A DNA stretch of 64,000 bases from NCBI RefSeq assembly GCF_037975245.1, contig NC_092572.1:31779989-31843988 (forward strand), read 5' to 3'. This document shows positions 35,698-48,863 of this stretch, one piece after another. The position numbers were made by a program, and so were the translations under genes. How positions within the stretch are numbered: the stretch's first letter is position 1; the number at the start of each line of letters is the position of its first letter. The notes under the pieces were generated by a model. It saw only the letters and a list, made by a program, of their open reading frames with translations, searched no databases and was not told the DNA's origin. The DNA comes from Apostichopus japonicus. Lineage: Eukaryota > Echinodermata > Holothuroidea > Aspidochirotida > Stichopodidae.

Positions 35698-36806
35698 CAC
35701 TTCGCCCAACAACCATTTCGCCCAACTGCCATTTCGCCCAACCAGCCTGGTCATTTCGCCCAACCAGCCTGGTCATTTCGCCCAACCAGCATGGTCATTT
35801 CGCCCAACCATCATAGTCATTTCGCCCAACCAGCATGGTCATTTCGCCCAACCGTGTTGGTCATTTCGCCCAACCTTATTTTTACTAATATTCAGTCAGC
35901 ATAATATTACTTTTTCTATTCCACTAGTTCAATTTGATTTATTTTGGATTAGGTTACTTCATAATAGGTAAATCAAAAAGTAAGGTCCGCTCGATATCGA
36001 TCGGAGTCTGAGCAGTTATTTTGGGTATAATGGGAGGATTACACTACTTTAGGCGTTTACGCATACAATGGAAGTTATATTATTATACAAACACAGGGGA
36101 ATCGGTCTTCATGAAAACCTATCAAACCTTACCCCTAAAACACTGATCCATCCTACTGACTAACAATTCCCGAACGTTTCCTTATTAAATTAAAAATATA
36201 TATATAAAATTGAATTACTATATTTAATCAATGTAACCACTTTATCAATGTAACCACATATGTCATCACATATGTAATCAATTTAACCACCACTTCAAGT
36301 TTCCTTAATACTTGGTTCGTATCCCGTAACGTTAACAATTCCCGAACGTTTACTATATCAAACCTAACCCCTAAAACACTGATCCATCCTCAAGATTCCT
36401 TAATATTCGGTTCGTATCCTGTAACATTAAACATTCCTGAACGTTTCCTTACTAAAGTTATACAAAGTAAAGGACTTCAAGTTTCCTTAATATTCCTTAA
36501 TATTCGAACGTTTACTATCAAACCTAACCCCTAACACACTGATCAATCCTCAAGTTTCTTTAACATTCCGTTCGTATCCTGTAACGTTAACAATTCCCGA
36601 ACGTTTCCTTTTGAAATATCATATTTAATCAAGGTTGGGCGAAATGACCAGACTGGTTAGGCGAAATGACCAGGCTGGTTGGGCGAAATGACCAGGCTGG
36701 TTGGGCAAAATGACCAGGCTGGTTGGGCGAAATGACCAGGCTGGTTGGGCGAAATGGTAAGGTTGGGCGAAATGGCAGTTGGGCGAAATGGTTGTTGGGC
36801 GAAGTG
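35698..36806. mobile_element. Foldback element with TTCGCCCAACC inverted arrays
   Basis: The left arm (35698-35872) starts CACTTCGCCCAACAACC and becomes an array of 22-bp units (AGCCTGGTCATTTCGCCCAACC and variants). The right arm (36634-36806) is its reverse complement. The outermost 46 bp of the two arms are identical. The ~760-bp interior holds about three degenerate repeats of TATCAAACCTAACCCCTAAAACACTGATCC with CAATTCCCGAACGTTT. There is no coding capacity. Subterminal tandem arrays forming long inverted ends define foldback-type DNA elements. I see no clear target duplication. Confidence 0.8.
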
Positions 36807-39690
36807 TCCTGCTTCCCTTTCAGTTAGGTTTATCACAAACAGTGACCATTTTTGTTTCCTAGCATTATACAATTTCCACAGTAGGTTAATATAAATATTT
36901 ATGCCTATATCATATATGCGAGTAGGAGAACCCCTTCTCGTCAATCTAGCACCAAACTCAAAAGAAAACAAATCCTATTTCCTCTGCCTTAATTGCGTTA
37001 CATTTTCCCCCTTCAAATAACATACAAGTGTTCCAGAGTTGTTTCTCATGCATTTAGTATATAGTTTACTGCTCAGTTCAAACCAAACGGTTATACTTTT
37101 CAGTGGCAAGGTATTAATGATTGCATAAAGTACCTGTTTTTTTTCCGCGACTTTAGGGCAAGGGTGGATAATTTGGTGCTACGTTGCTTAGAAGTGATTC
37201 ACCTTCTGGTACATAGGCCTATATATTACTGTGTAAATTGTATAACACCAGGAGTGCCTGTCTATCGGCTTAATGACAGTTTAGGCCTAACCTAAATGTC
37301 ACAAAAATATCTATGGTTTTTTCAACTACATACGACTTTAGGAATTAGGGTCAAAAGGGGTACTTACCACTTAGAATAGTGCATGCCTTTCCTCCATGTT
37401 AACACCATGGCGGTATAGCACTTTTTCTACTGTATGATGGCGGTAAGAGTACATAACTGTGGGTAGGGGTAATGTTAGTATGTAGGTTAGGAATAACAAG
37501 GAACGGATTGTTAGGATGGGGTAATGATGGGCTAGGGAACAAGAAATTCCCAGAATTATGAGGTAATTAGGAATAGTTGTAAAGCTTTGTTAGGACAACT
37601 TATGATTCAAGCACTGTTCAATGTTCAGCACATGCACTGTATATTGCTCCACTTCACACTACCAATTAGGGCCCGTCTGTCCCCAAATAGGTCTTCTAAA
37701 GTTCTAATTTCCAAATCAACAACTAGAATCTCCCAATTTTTATTTTAATTCAATTACTTCGACCAACCTTTGAACATTTGAAGACGGTATACCTCTCCTT
37801 CCATGCGATTTAAAGTAAGTTTCACGGGTGCATTCCTGTACACCAGTGTTAAGTCCTTCCAAAAATGTAAGTTCCGCCAGAGATGGTGCCATGGGGGAAA
37901 TGCTCGAATCCTATGGGGGAAATGCTCGAATCCTATGGCGGAAAGGTATGGCGGCATGTACCTAGGCTATGGCGGAATGGCACTAGACCTAGATTCGGGT
38001 TAAATACTACTATAAGTTTACTTTTGTTAGGGAAAAACCTTAGGTACCTGGCATAGAGACTGCACGACTTTAATAACCTACTGTAGGCCTAGTGGGACTT
38101 GTGTTCAATTCTGACCATCAAACACTCCTGCATTTGCAAAAACCAACGCACGATGCAGGGTATACTAGTACTAGTACTAGTAGCATGGACACTTCGAAGT
38201 TCGGACACCTAAGCCTATAAAACTATATCTTCTGGTATAAATCACCTGAAAATATACTTGATATGGTGGGAAAAGTGTGCCATAGTACGATACAGGGCCA
38301 AACGTTCTTTCCTGCAATCTGTTTTCACGTTGTATTCCAAGAAGATTCTTTGTGATTGTGGAACTGGTGTTTCTTTGCTAGAATATTGCGAAGTTCGGAC
38401 ACCCGGCCCACATTACCTGCTTGAAGGTAGCGGACATTAGTAGCGGACATTAGTAGCGGACAATAAGAGCAGATAATAAGGAGAAAAGCGGAGGGCGCCA
38501 TCTATTTTCTAGCGGACAATAACCAACGGTGAAGGTGCAGTGGTACTCAATAATTGTTTGTAAATCAAATTTAAGACAATTCATCCCAAAAATGAAATGT
38601 TTATAATAGTAACCTATCGAAAGTCCCGTATACTGGTCTCCATACATTAATATTCTAAAAGCATTTCATTGAATTTTCAAATCAAGGAGTTTAATTAGTT
38701 TTAGCTTCTTCAGCTGACAACAGCTTTGTCTCTAAACTTGTGATTATTAAAAGGAAGTAATAGAATCTTCCTTTTTTACTAATACTGCCATTGAAATATA
38801 AAACTTATTTCTGTTAGAATGTCTCATATGAATACGAAATAAAACAATCGTGCCCTAGAAATTGACTGTTAATAGTTATGCTCGAATAGTCGTCATACAC
38901 AAGTTAGACGTGGGACTATACATTCCCAGGTCCATTCAACCGTTTCTAAACATGAGGCCCTACAAGAGGACCACACTACTAACATTACACCCGTAAGGGT
39001 ATTTAAACCAAATATTTATTTTCTATTTCTTTTAGCCTTACCTTGTTACGTACATCATGTAAGGGCACGATAATAATTCTACAGTATGCTAGAATTTTAT
39101 AGAGCCAAAAAGTGCGGAGGTTAAGGTAGTCGCGGGATAAATCATCCTTCTAGTACCCAGTCTGTCCAGGCACTCAAGACGATTTATCTGTACCTTACTC
39201 ATGTGTTAGCTCTTAACTCCTTATAGACTCTTTCCTGTCATATCATTGTCCCTTAGGGGAAACTATTTACACATTGTAATTACTTAAAATCTGTTCATTT
39301 TTGTCAATAGGTACCCAAGTATTGACAGATAGGTATTGAAATGAGGTTTTAATTTTTATAATTTTTTATAATTAAGCTGATAAGATATGCAAATATGCAA
39401 ATGAGGTTATGATACAAACAATGTACTTTTTTTGCCCATTTGAAATTATTTTGACGAAATTTGCTGGACTTTTGATAGTTTGATGAGTTCAAGACATGTT
39501 ATTTCATAAGTAAAGTATAATTTGATGTTTGAATGTGAGGAATATGACTGATTCCCCCCCCCCCCCCCCCTCCAAACAAACAAATGTATTCTGTAATACA
39601 ATGGTAGCCATGCGTAACGGTAAGTCTATATATACCAATTGCGCTACATACACAATACATAGTACATACTGTACAGTGTGCAACTAAGCG
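36807..39690. other. Spacer with short tandem repeats
   Basis: A 22-bp unit (ATGGGGGAAATGCTCGAATCCT) is present twice at about 37892-37935, followed by ATGGCGGAA words. TAGCGGACAT repeats occur near 38433-38462. No exon is supported. Confidence 0.4.
39555..39571. repeat. Long C tract
   Basis: An uninterrupted run of more than 15 cytosines. Confidence 0.85.
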
Positions 39691-39696
39691 GCTTAC

Positions 39697-39780
39697 CGTA
39701 TCAGAATTTCATCGTCAGAATCTTCTTCTCCAACGGCTGGATGGTCAAATTGCCCATAAAAAGAAGGTCTAACGCCTCTA
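39697..39780 (-). CDS. Candidate acidic exon, minus strand
   Basis: Ending at the donor ACG|GTAAGC, an open frame reads LRGVRPSFYGQFDHPAVGEE followed by DSDDEILIR. The acidic SDDE tail and strong donor suggest a 5' coding exon, possibly of a minus-strand gene upstream of the KDZ gene. A stop lies just upstream in the frame, and no start codon or acceptor is clear. Confidence 0.3.
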
Positions 39781-40802
39781 AGAAGTATTTAGCCATGATA
39801 ATATGTGCTAAATAGTTACAGTTTCAATTACGTGAGTGATTGCATAGGTCAACTGTGGTTGACCGAAATTATATACCGTAGAAATGCTCGAGTTGAATTG
39901 CTAGGGATTACTCACAAAGTGGAGGCGCTATTGCTAAATCGTTTTTATGTAGACTGGCGTTTCAGTGTGGCGCTTCTGGAGAGCTAAAAATCTACTCTGT
40001 AGGGTGAGGCATTCTGGAGAAAAAATTTCGGAAATCTGACAGTGTTTTGGCCTAAACTTAGACCAAAAAATGTCATTTTTGACATATTTTCCCCAATTAT
40101 AGAGCCATCTCTCTACATATGCCTGTGAGACTTCTGATTTGATTCCTTGTATGTATTAGCTAATTGTATAAGATAAGGTCAGTTAACTTGACATTTTTCA
40201 CTGTTCTCAACATTTTTTTGAAAAAATGTCAAAACGACCGGTTTTTTGCATGTAAAGAAATCTTTGAAGACAAAAAAAAAAAAAAAAGGTCCATGTGACC
40301 CCCTCGGAAAAAAAGGTTGTTTATTGATGCAGGCTGTCTTACGTGCAAAATAAAGCTATAGGAAGCTCCCTAGTGTATTCCTATCTCGAGTAATGATTTT
40401 CTAAACACATGGGAGTTTTGAAGGTTCAAATACGCACAGTAATATGTGACAATCATATACACGCGTACTCGTAAGTATGGATGTGTACTCGGTCACCTAT
40501 CCGGGACCTTGTAACTCATACTCATATTTGTACTAGGAACCTTGTACCCATATCAGTACCAGCATACTGGTCATTGGTGATTAAAAACACGAACTCTCGT
40601 ATCTTTCCTACGTGTATAATAATGCAGTTTAGTATTGTTTGTGATGATTCCTAGAGTAACGATGGATTTTCTGACTGATCATCGCTGTGCATCGCTTGCA
40701 TTATCCCCGATCGTGCATTAATCCTGTGAGTAGCGCACGCTAGACCGTTGATTAACCCCTTATTTTCAATTTTCCACAACTCTGTAATTGGACAACATAC
40801 AT

Positions 40803-40873
40803 TGATCTTGGAGTGACTCGAACTCGGGACCTTATGATTGAAAGGCACTGGCGTTAACCACCGAGCTACAGAA
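40803..40873 (-). repeat. tRNA-like sequence (pseudo-tRNA or SINE head)
   Basis: On the minus strand TAGCTCGGTGGTTAACGCC is an A-box/D-arm match and GGTCCCGAGTTCGAGTC a B-box/T-arm match, with the spacing of a tRNA. The anticodon stem CCTT/AAGG encloses eight bases rather than seven, so I do not assign an anticodon. CTT..AAG ends pair only weakly. A tRNA-derived SINE head or pseudogene is more likely than a working tRNA. Confidence 0.6.
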
Positions 40874-41279
40874 GAAATCATTACATACGGTGTGATGGTG
40901 GGCTGGTTCCAAGTGTCCATCTCCTGACAGATATCTCAATGTTGCACACGTTCCTGCTCAACTGTACCAAAATAATAGTTATGGTTTATATTAATCATAC
41001 TTAGAGCATAAACGTAGATGTATACAATATATAAGTAAGCAGCATAGCAACATTAACCAGCCCTTAGTTGGTGGCGATCCCTATTTGGACATTTCTTTGT
41101 TGGGGCGCCAGTCAGAAGCCACAGTCAGAGCCGTATATAGGACTATATACGGCTCTGGCCACAGAACAGTACATGCTGTGTAATCAGGCATCACGCTACA
41201 GTTCCATTCGATACAATCCGAGAAGCGGTAGGAAAGCGATTTCCAGAGGCGTATATATTCGAATTAATACGCGTATATT

Positions 41280-41652
41280 CAAGGGCGTAGGAACCGGGGG
41301 GCTGGGGGCGCCAGCCCCCAGTGAAAAATTTGAAGGGGCGGAAGTATCATTCCGCCCCCCCCCCCCCGCTTCGCAAGTCAGAAAACCCCTTTTTTATTTC
41401 CAAATGAGAAAAAAAAAATCATTTGGAGCACCAAATTACATCTAAGGCCTGGTGAAAATACAAAATTAAGTTTACAAAATGGAGTGGGTGTTGAAGTGTG
41501 CTATGTTGCACCAAATTGCATCTGAGGCTACCTGGAAATGCAAAAAAATCCAAAGGGGAGGGGGACACCCCTTCCCTTTAGACCCCTCCCCCAGGCGGGC
41601 CATCAGTCTTAGCCCCCCTCCCCCCACTCAAAAGTACCTTCCTACGCCACTG
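41280..41652. mobile_element. Second hAT-type MITE with perfect target duplication
   Basis: It starts CAAGGGCGTAGGAACC and ends TTCCTACGCCACTG; the ends are inverted repeats (CAGTGGCGTAGGAA at the right end read in reverse). A perfect 8-bp duplication, CGTATATT, flanks it at 41272-41279 and 41653-41660. Length is 373 bp with G- and C-rich tracts and no genuine coding sequence. It is close in size to the element at 1880 but differs in sequence. Confidence 0.9.
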
Positions 41653-41660
41653 CGTATATT

Positions 41661-44450
41661 CGTATTAATACGTGGATATTTTATACGGTGTTCGTCCCAT
41701 ATGGCTTGCCATAGTCGTGTGGCTACACAATAAATATCATATATCCATTCTACTGTGAAACTGAATACTGGAAGGGGAAACAAAGGAAAGGAAAATCTAC
41801 ACTAGTTGACTCGAATATACATACCATAAATCTGCTAGTTTGTGTGTACGTGTACAAATGAACCTTTGAACCCAACTGTGGAGCTCAATGCACAGTCGAG
41901 TCGCGTACGTGCACAGTGGGCGTTGTTTATCAGTCACACGATCAGTATTGATATGTACAGTGTTGTTCAGTGTAATAATCTGCTTTCATATTGCCACTCT
42001 CACAACTCATTTCTATTTATCGTATTTCCATAACGTCGTTCTTACTACATTGGGGTAACTTTCTCCTCTTCGGGTTACATCAAGGTACTATTCGTGATCA
42101 TTTACAGCTCGGGTGTGTTTTAAGTTGAAGAAGAAGGATTCAAAGGATCCTTGGTTCACTCTGCAATATTACACAAGTGAATTTGAGTGGCTTTCAATGT
42201 AAGTGTTACCCTTTCTGTGTGTATTACAGCAGTACACAGTTATCAGTATTATATTTGTCAATGGCTGTGGTTTAGAAGGTAGCGTTATGGGTACTCCGGT
42301 AGCGGGTAGACTGTGACACATAAGCTTAATTAAAGGCATTGAAGCATATGGAAAAGTTTAGGCTATAAAAGAGCATTTGCTCTACAAAGCCACACAGACT
42401 AAAATCCGCCAATGTTATGAGTCACCGGTATGAATATGCATATTGACAGACGGACTGTTTCATTACCGGCATGGGGATTGTATTTGTTTCTAAATGAATT
42501 GATGCTAAAATAATTATAGCAGTGAATGTAAACGAACACTGAGACATGACGTTGTGTTTATACATTTATTTGTCTGCACACCTTTTCATCGAACTTGAGA
42601 AAATAACATTTATTAGGCAAACTCATGTATTTGACTTAATTAACTGGGGTACATGGAGTTACCCACTTACAGTGGTATCTTCCAAACAAACAACCAGTGA
42701 TAGTCCTAGCGATAGCTTTAGCCTACGTACATACGAGTGTTAACCTAACTGTACGAAACCATATGCATTAATACATAAAGCACGGTAGGCCTGTACGTTC
42801 GCTACAAACGTTTACGTGGGCAATTTATATCACTATATTCATCCTATTTCAAAGGAAACTATGAAATAGGATCCTCAACTTGTTAATTTATGTTTATTGC
42901 AATGTCGTCATCTTATTTCATTGCATATTACCACCCAAATCTCGAAATTCACCTCAGAAATCACAATACGATTGTCGGACGAATCATCAGTGAGAATGTT
43001 GTTGATACACAAGCTGATTCGTGACGTAGCTCATGAATAAATAATGAGGCGTTATAATGAGGTTTTCGAAGAAAAATTTCTAGCGGAAACTTTCATTCGA
43101 TGGAAAAAAGACATACAGTGAACATTAACCAATCAGAAATAGGCTTATATAATATGAAAGAACAGAATTTGAAGTTAGTTGCGCAAGTTTAGCCATGCAG
43201 TTTGATCAAACGGTCTGAGAATTCGAGTAGTTTGAAGTTAGCGTCCTTGTAGAATAAACGAATATGCAAGCACATAAATCCGACTGGACTAAAAATTTAA
43301 ACTTTTTTAATCGGAAAACGACATACAGTAAAGTTCAGATTAATGATGATTCGTTAAAAGATTATGAAAGAGAAATGTTTAAACTACTGTAATTTGTTTT
43401 AGCCGATATCAGTAAATGATATCGGTACATTGATTTTTTTCAAAAGATCGCGATACGGCCGTTTTGGAAGGTATAAAACACACACTTAAGGCCCGAGGTC
43501 GACTATGCACGGATCAAATGATCGCCACCTTTCCATATGACTCGCCCCAAACCGTGTGCGGCCATCTGAAAAAGTTAACTTTCTGTTGCTTGCAAGTGAC
43601 GTTTTGTTCGTGTCGCTACAAAATGCAGACAGTACAGTTATGAAACGTGATACCTTGTTATCTTTAGCTGGACCTGAGATGTCCATCGCTGTATCGTTTG
43701 TATACTGTGCTGTGGGTATTGACCGCAGCTGTATGTACTGAATTGTACACTAGTGTCTAATTACCGACGGTAGCAAGCTGGAGTTTCTGGAATCGATGGT
43801 TGTGTTTAACACTTCTGTTACACCTCATTCGAAACTAGGTCAAATTACCGGCATTAGACGTTTCTTTTTGCGTGAGACTTGAGAAAGATAGTCTATAGTA
43901 TTAATTAACTGAGACCACCATCTTAATACACTACTTCTAACGTTAGATATGGTTACTTCAATGTATACCCTTTACCTATAAACCGTTTCTACTACAGGAA
44001 GTGTAGGTTTACAACTTCCTGATCATTCCAAGTAATATGTGTTTCATCATGGCAGATGATCTTGACAAGCTTTATATTCCTGATATAAAATGTTAACTAA
44101 CATCATTACACTTCATAAATTGTTTACTTATTTATTGTTTTGTTTTCGTACATTGTGCATGGAGAAACACAAACAATACAGAACTGTTGCAAGATACGTT
44201 CATCAAATTTTGTGATGAATTAAGATTTCCAGTAATTATTTTAGACAATGAACTTCAGTTCAGCTATGGGAATATTCTTTGACTGAATTGATATTAGTAT
44301 ATCAGGTTTAAGCGTGAAGTTATTATAGCGTTATTACTGTAGCTTACATATCACTCCATTTTAAAAGCATTAACTCCTAGTGAGTGGTCAACCTCAATTC
44401 AGATGAAAAACTATAGACTCCTCTTGACGCTCTTGCAATGTAGACCCAGG
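41661..44450. other. Spacer, possible 5' exon near 42.1 kb
   Basis: A segment ending GGCTTTCAAT|GTAAGTG at about 42199 has a strong donor and could be a 5' untranslated exon of the plus-strand propeller gene, but nothing else supports it. The rest (43.0-43.8 kb included) shows no recognised feature. Confidence 0.3.
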
Positions 44451-44451
44451 G

Positions 44452-45261
44452 GCGGAATTTGAGTTGTGAAAGTGGGGGGTGGGGCAAACCTGCCAGCAAG
44501 ACTATCTTAGCGGAGCGCCACCATCGGTTGGCGCGGAGCGTACAAGATTTTTTTTGGCTTTACAAACCCTCCAGATGACCGGAAACGGCACTTCCCGAGT
44601 GCTCTAAGCTGCATGTACTCTAAGCTGCATGCATCCTTGAAATATGGATCTCATGTCTGCAATTGTATCTAGATTATTTATCGTTTCAAAATTTGAAGAG
44701 GATTGATAGTAGAACATATGGTCAGATGGTGATGTACAACTTTGTTATACGTCACTATCTAAGCGGAGCGCCATCATCGGTTGGCAAGGAGCGTGGACAT
44801 TTTTGATGAAAGGTACCCTTACATCGGTAAAATTAACACCCATATCATAGGCTTTAAATTGCATCTAAACAATTAATGAACGTGTATAAATTCAGGGAAG
44901 ACGGATAGAAGAACTTATATGGTGATGTACAACTGAAGCTTATACGTCACTATTTAGGCGGTGCACCACCATCACTTGGCGCGGCGCGTCGCAATTTAAG
45001 CAAAAAGGAAATCTTAGATCAGCAAAATGACACCTCTGGTAACAATAAATCGCATCTAGACAGTTCTTTCCCCCTAAAAATATTAGTATATTGTTCATTG
45101 GACCGATCAAGAGTATGTTCAGCACCCACTTCGAAATTCTCCCCGGCTGTCCCCACTTCTTGGAGCACTTGGCAAATATTCGGGGCTGAACATACCTTTA
45201 CCCCCTCCCCACTTTTTTTCATGGGGGATAAGCCCCTCAAGTCCACCGGTTCCGTCGCCAC
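44452..45261. mobile_element. Larger hAT-like non-autonomous element
   Basis: Ends resemble hAT termini (CAGGGGCGGAATTTG at the left; CCGTCGCCACTG at the right). Three spaced copies of AGCGGAGCGCCACCATCGGT (near 44507, 44761 and 44955, diverging) form an internal repeat of roughly 200-250 bp. The same motif in reverse occurs in the MITE at 1880. I find no 8-bp duplication, so the boundaries are approximate. Confidence 0.5.
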
Positions 45262-45264
45262 TGA

Positions 45265-46749
45265 AGTCGATGTGGGTTGACTTTTTGGATTTTACAATGC
45301 GACTAGGTGCAACATGGAGCAATATTTACGGGGCATTTCATAGTACTGGCTGAGATTTTGAAAATGAAATTATTACCTGGCAGTACCAGCATTGTGTTTG
45401 AACTATTGCCAGACTATCAGGCAACATAGAGTGCATAATAAATAGTTGAATCAACATACGTCAGTTTTTTAGGAAAGAAATCGTGTGCAAGAAATTACCT
45501 TTTATGCAAAACCAAACGTAAGTGTTTCATTCATCATCGAGAATAGATCCGAAAACGGAACTCAAAGCCACACATTATTTTATCGGCTCTACCGAAACTG
45601 CCGAGTGCTGTATACTGTAACAATGGATTTAATGTGTTACTGTGTTAGTGCCAATTTGTAATTTACATTATTCGATATGCATGCATCATTCCAGGATTTC
45701 GAGCAGTAATGAAATTACATCGGCATTGCCATTGCATATTATTGAATGACACGGGGGGGGGGGGGTGTCATGTGTCAGTGTATTGAATTTCATTATTGAT
45801 ATACCCAATCTGCAAATCTGGCTTTCGTAAATCGTTTCTCTGGATTTAGTTATTCAACACATTCAGTAGAGCAGCAACGTTGAAAATCAATTCCTGAAGC
45901 TAGCATTGTAGCACATGCCGCGGATTCATGCAGAATTGAATCGCTAGTGTGTTAGCTCCAGGATTCGTAACCTGTGCTGCGAACCATGTGCTAGCTCCAG
46001 CTCCAGTTATTCTGCATGCTACATGTTACGATGTTACACACAAATTCGACTTAGATTCGAAACAAATAATCCTATTTGATAGAGCTGTTGTGGGGGAATA
46101 ATTTCGGTTATAGGTTGTGCACATTTGTCTGCAAAAAAGACAAAAAAGTGAACTAAGGTCTGGGGAAAAGTGGGGGGAAATGCCCCCTCTTGCAACCCCC
46201 CCCCCCCATAATCCCGCCCATGTGTAGACCTATTTGTCAACTCGAAAAATACTTAGTTCATTATTGTAAATATTAATGAGAGAACTAACATGTTTGCATC
46301 AATATTTCCTACTGTTACACTATTTTGGTTATGTACATCATACTAGTTATTTATAATACCATTATAATCTGTATTTGAGGTAAATTTAAAAAATGTTTTT
46401 CTACTAAATATAATCTTATTTGACTGTACTTAGCTCAACACATTAATTCGTCCAAAGATTCAATCACTTCTGGGACGCACTTATTTTATGCTGTATATTT
46501 CTCAACATCAATGAAACCTTGTATCCAAATTGTGTACGGTTCCGAAAATAGCCTTTTGAACATATCTACATAGAACAAACAACGCTGTGCGTATGTTAGA
46601 CATATTTATATATATATAGTTTTCAAATCAGTATATGTTAAAGGTGCAATGCTGCTTACTGATACGAAAGATAGAAACATTTTGTATTTGTTTTGTATGT
46701 TTAATATGAACCTTTAATTAAGTACTATTATTTCGGTTTAGTTCAGCAG
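45265..46749. other. Spacer, no gene seen
   Basis: It contains a G tract near 45752 and a C tract near 46195. No exon is recognised. Confidence 0.4.
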
Positions 46750-46814
46750 GATCGTACACAACTTTGAGAAATCTGTCAGAAGATGGACATTATGGAGCCT
46801 CCCCTCATCACACC
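46750..46814 (+). CDS. Candidate small exon upstream of the propeller exon
   Basis: 65 bp between acceptor TTTAGTTCAGCAG and donor GTAAGT. Two frames are open; one, IVHNFEKSVRRWTLWSLPS, joins in phase to the propeller exon if that exon starts at 51720. Evidence is splice signals and phase only. Confidence 0.3.
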
Positions 46815-47039
46815 GTAAGTAATACCCTCTTTAGTAACCCGCTTTATGTGACCCTCCTCCCACTTTACCCTCATGTCCCGTTCTCTTTAGACTGCTCTTT
46901 AGAATGCTTCTTTCTAATATGTCATAAATATATCACTGTGTTCCTTTCAGCGATGCTACGGTTCATTTCTTCCTCAGCTCTTTTTTCTTTAAGTTGCCGG
47001 AGGCATAATGAATCTATTTGATGTTGATGTTGTGTGTGG

Positions 47040-47880
47040 GTATTTGTGCCGATGCGTCTGTGTGTATGCAACACTGTTTGTAAACACAATAACTCAAGAA
47101 GTATATGATGTCCTAAGTTGATGCATTGTATATGGATTTGTCTTTAAGTTAGTAAAAGAACCCAATAGAAATTGGTGGATGCAAATAGACATACGACGTC
47201 AACTGATGTCAAAGTCTGAAAACTGTATAAACAAGATAACCCAAGAAGGAAGGACAATGTCGTTAAACTTCATAGCCATAAGGTAAGCTCGGATGGACTT
47301 TATACTTAGTGTGTGTCATTACTTTAATGATGACAATAATTTGTTGTTTTATATGGAGATTAAAGATGACTCGAGTTCAACACAGGTTACAGTCTGAAAA
47401 CATTGTAAACACTCTAAATTAAAGTTTAGATGAAATTCATACGTCGTATGTGAATCCATCTTAGCTAGTTCAAGAAACTTATCATTTTCTAATGAGGTCC
47501 ACAAATTTAAACCTTGTAATAATAATACAGTTTTTATATAAACATAACTCCTCCAAACTTAAAACTTCATACGTTGTAAGACACTTTACCGTAGTGAGTA
47601 CGAAGAAAGCATTTTGCTATGTTGGAGTCAAAGCTCATGTGAGGTCAAAGTCTGATAATGTTGTTGTGACAGTGCCTCAAATATTGAAACTTGAATGGGC
47701 TGAATGTGTGGTATAGAGATTCATATTAGTGAGTGCAAGAATCATTTTGTATTTATAGTGGAGGTCAAAGATCTTTTAAGGTTAACAGTGATGGAAGTCT
47801 GAGAATCATGTAAACACCATCACTCCAGAGTTGCAACTGAAATGAACTTCATAATTTGTAAGTAGATTCACTGATACATT
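47040..47880 (-). repeat. Diverged family B copies, inverted
   Basis: Successive blocks with GTCAAAG/GTCTGA...TGTAAACA.. and ACTC..AAGTT words recur at roughly 150-180 bp, in reverse orientation to the 24.7-kb copy. Divergence is high. Confidence 0.5.
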
Positions 47881-48863
47881 CAGGACTCACCCGTGTGTAG
47901 AAACAAACAGGTATAGTTAGCACACAGACCTATAAAAATAATATTACAGATTTCATAAATGCGACATTAAATCTAATTTTAAATTCTTTTTCTCTCTTCA
48001 TAATGAAGCTAGAAGGTTGCGCTCTCGTATTTTAGGCTGTGGAATATAAATATTCGAAATAATGAGGAGAAATGCGGAATTTATATATTTTGAAATTAAT
48101 AGGGAAGTCTTATAGTTGGTGTGTGTGTGTGTTAGGTTGTTCTGTTGAGATACACTCCATGCGTGTGCTGATAAATGTAAACAATCGTTTCTTATGAGTT
48201 ATACATGTGGCATTGGCGGCAACAAGTTCGTTTTCAAAGCATCGTTTCCCGAGAGCCGATAGTCTTCAAGGAAACATCATGATAGAGAAGAATATCAAAA
48301 TCCTGTCAATTAGAAGTAAATAAAACCTTTGTATATCCATGTTACTCTATACATCCGTGATTTGACTGCAGACGGATGGTGGTAACTAGAAAAATGCATA
48401 AAAAAGTCATCTGTGAGGTCAATAAGTAGCTCCATCTATTGTCGACTGACAGCTTTGTTTAAATTCACTAGCTTAGACAGAGAAATGGCTAAGGGGCCTG
48501 GCATACGGTACATCACATGTCAATTTAACGTCCCCCGTCTGTTTATTGTGAGCGATTCATCTGCGTCTGCAGCAAATATCATAGTGGTCAAATCAGGGAG
48601 TTGCTATGGACAACTCCCTGGTCAAACGAACTTCAGGATCTCGATAACCGGTCCATTGATTTACATTAAAAGAATCTACATGTTATATAACTGCTTAACC
48701 GTCAAATATATTCGAAAGAGGCCCGGCGGGGTTTAGAGGGCCAAGCCCTCAGACATTTAAGCGTTTTGAAATATTTAAGTGGCGTAATAGCAAGGAGCAA
48801 CAGCCGCCCCCCCTTCATATTATTTCGCTTTACTTACCATTTTGGTGGGTGTAAGAGGAGACG

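Noticed and set aside
35672-35971. Open frame over the left foldback arm
   Set aside because: Entirely the 22-bp array read in one frame; no gene signals.
41068-41445. 125-codon plus-strand open frame
   Set aside because: Runs into the hAT MITE and its G/C tracts; composition reflects the element.
48413-48736. 107-codon plus-strand open frame
   Set aside because: No recognisable family, no splice signals in support, ordinary composition for chance frames here.
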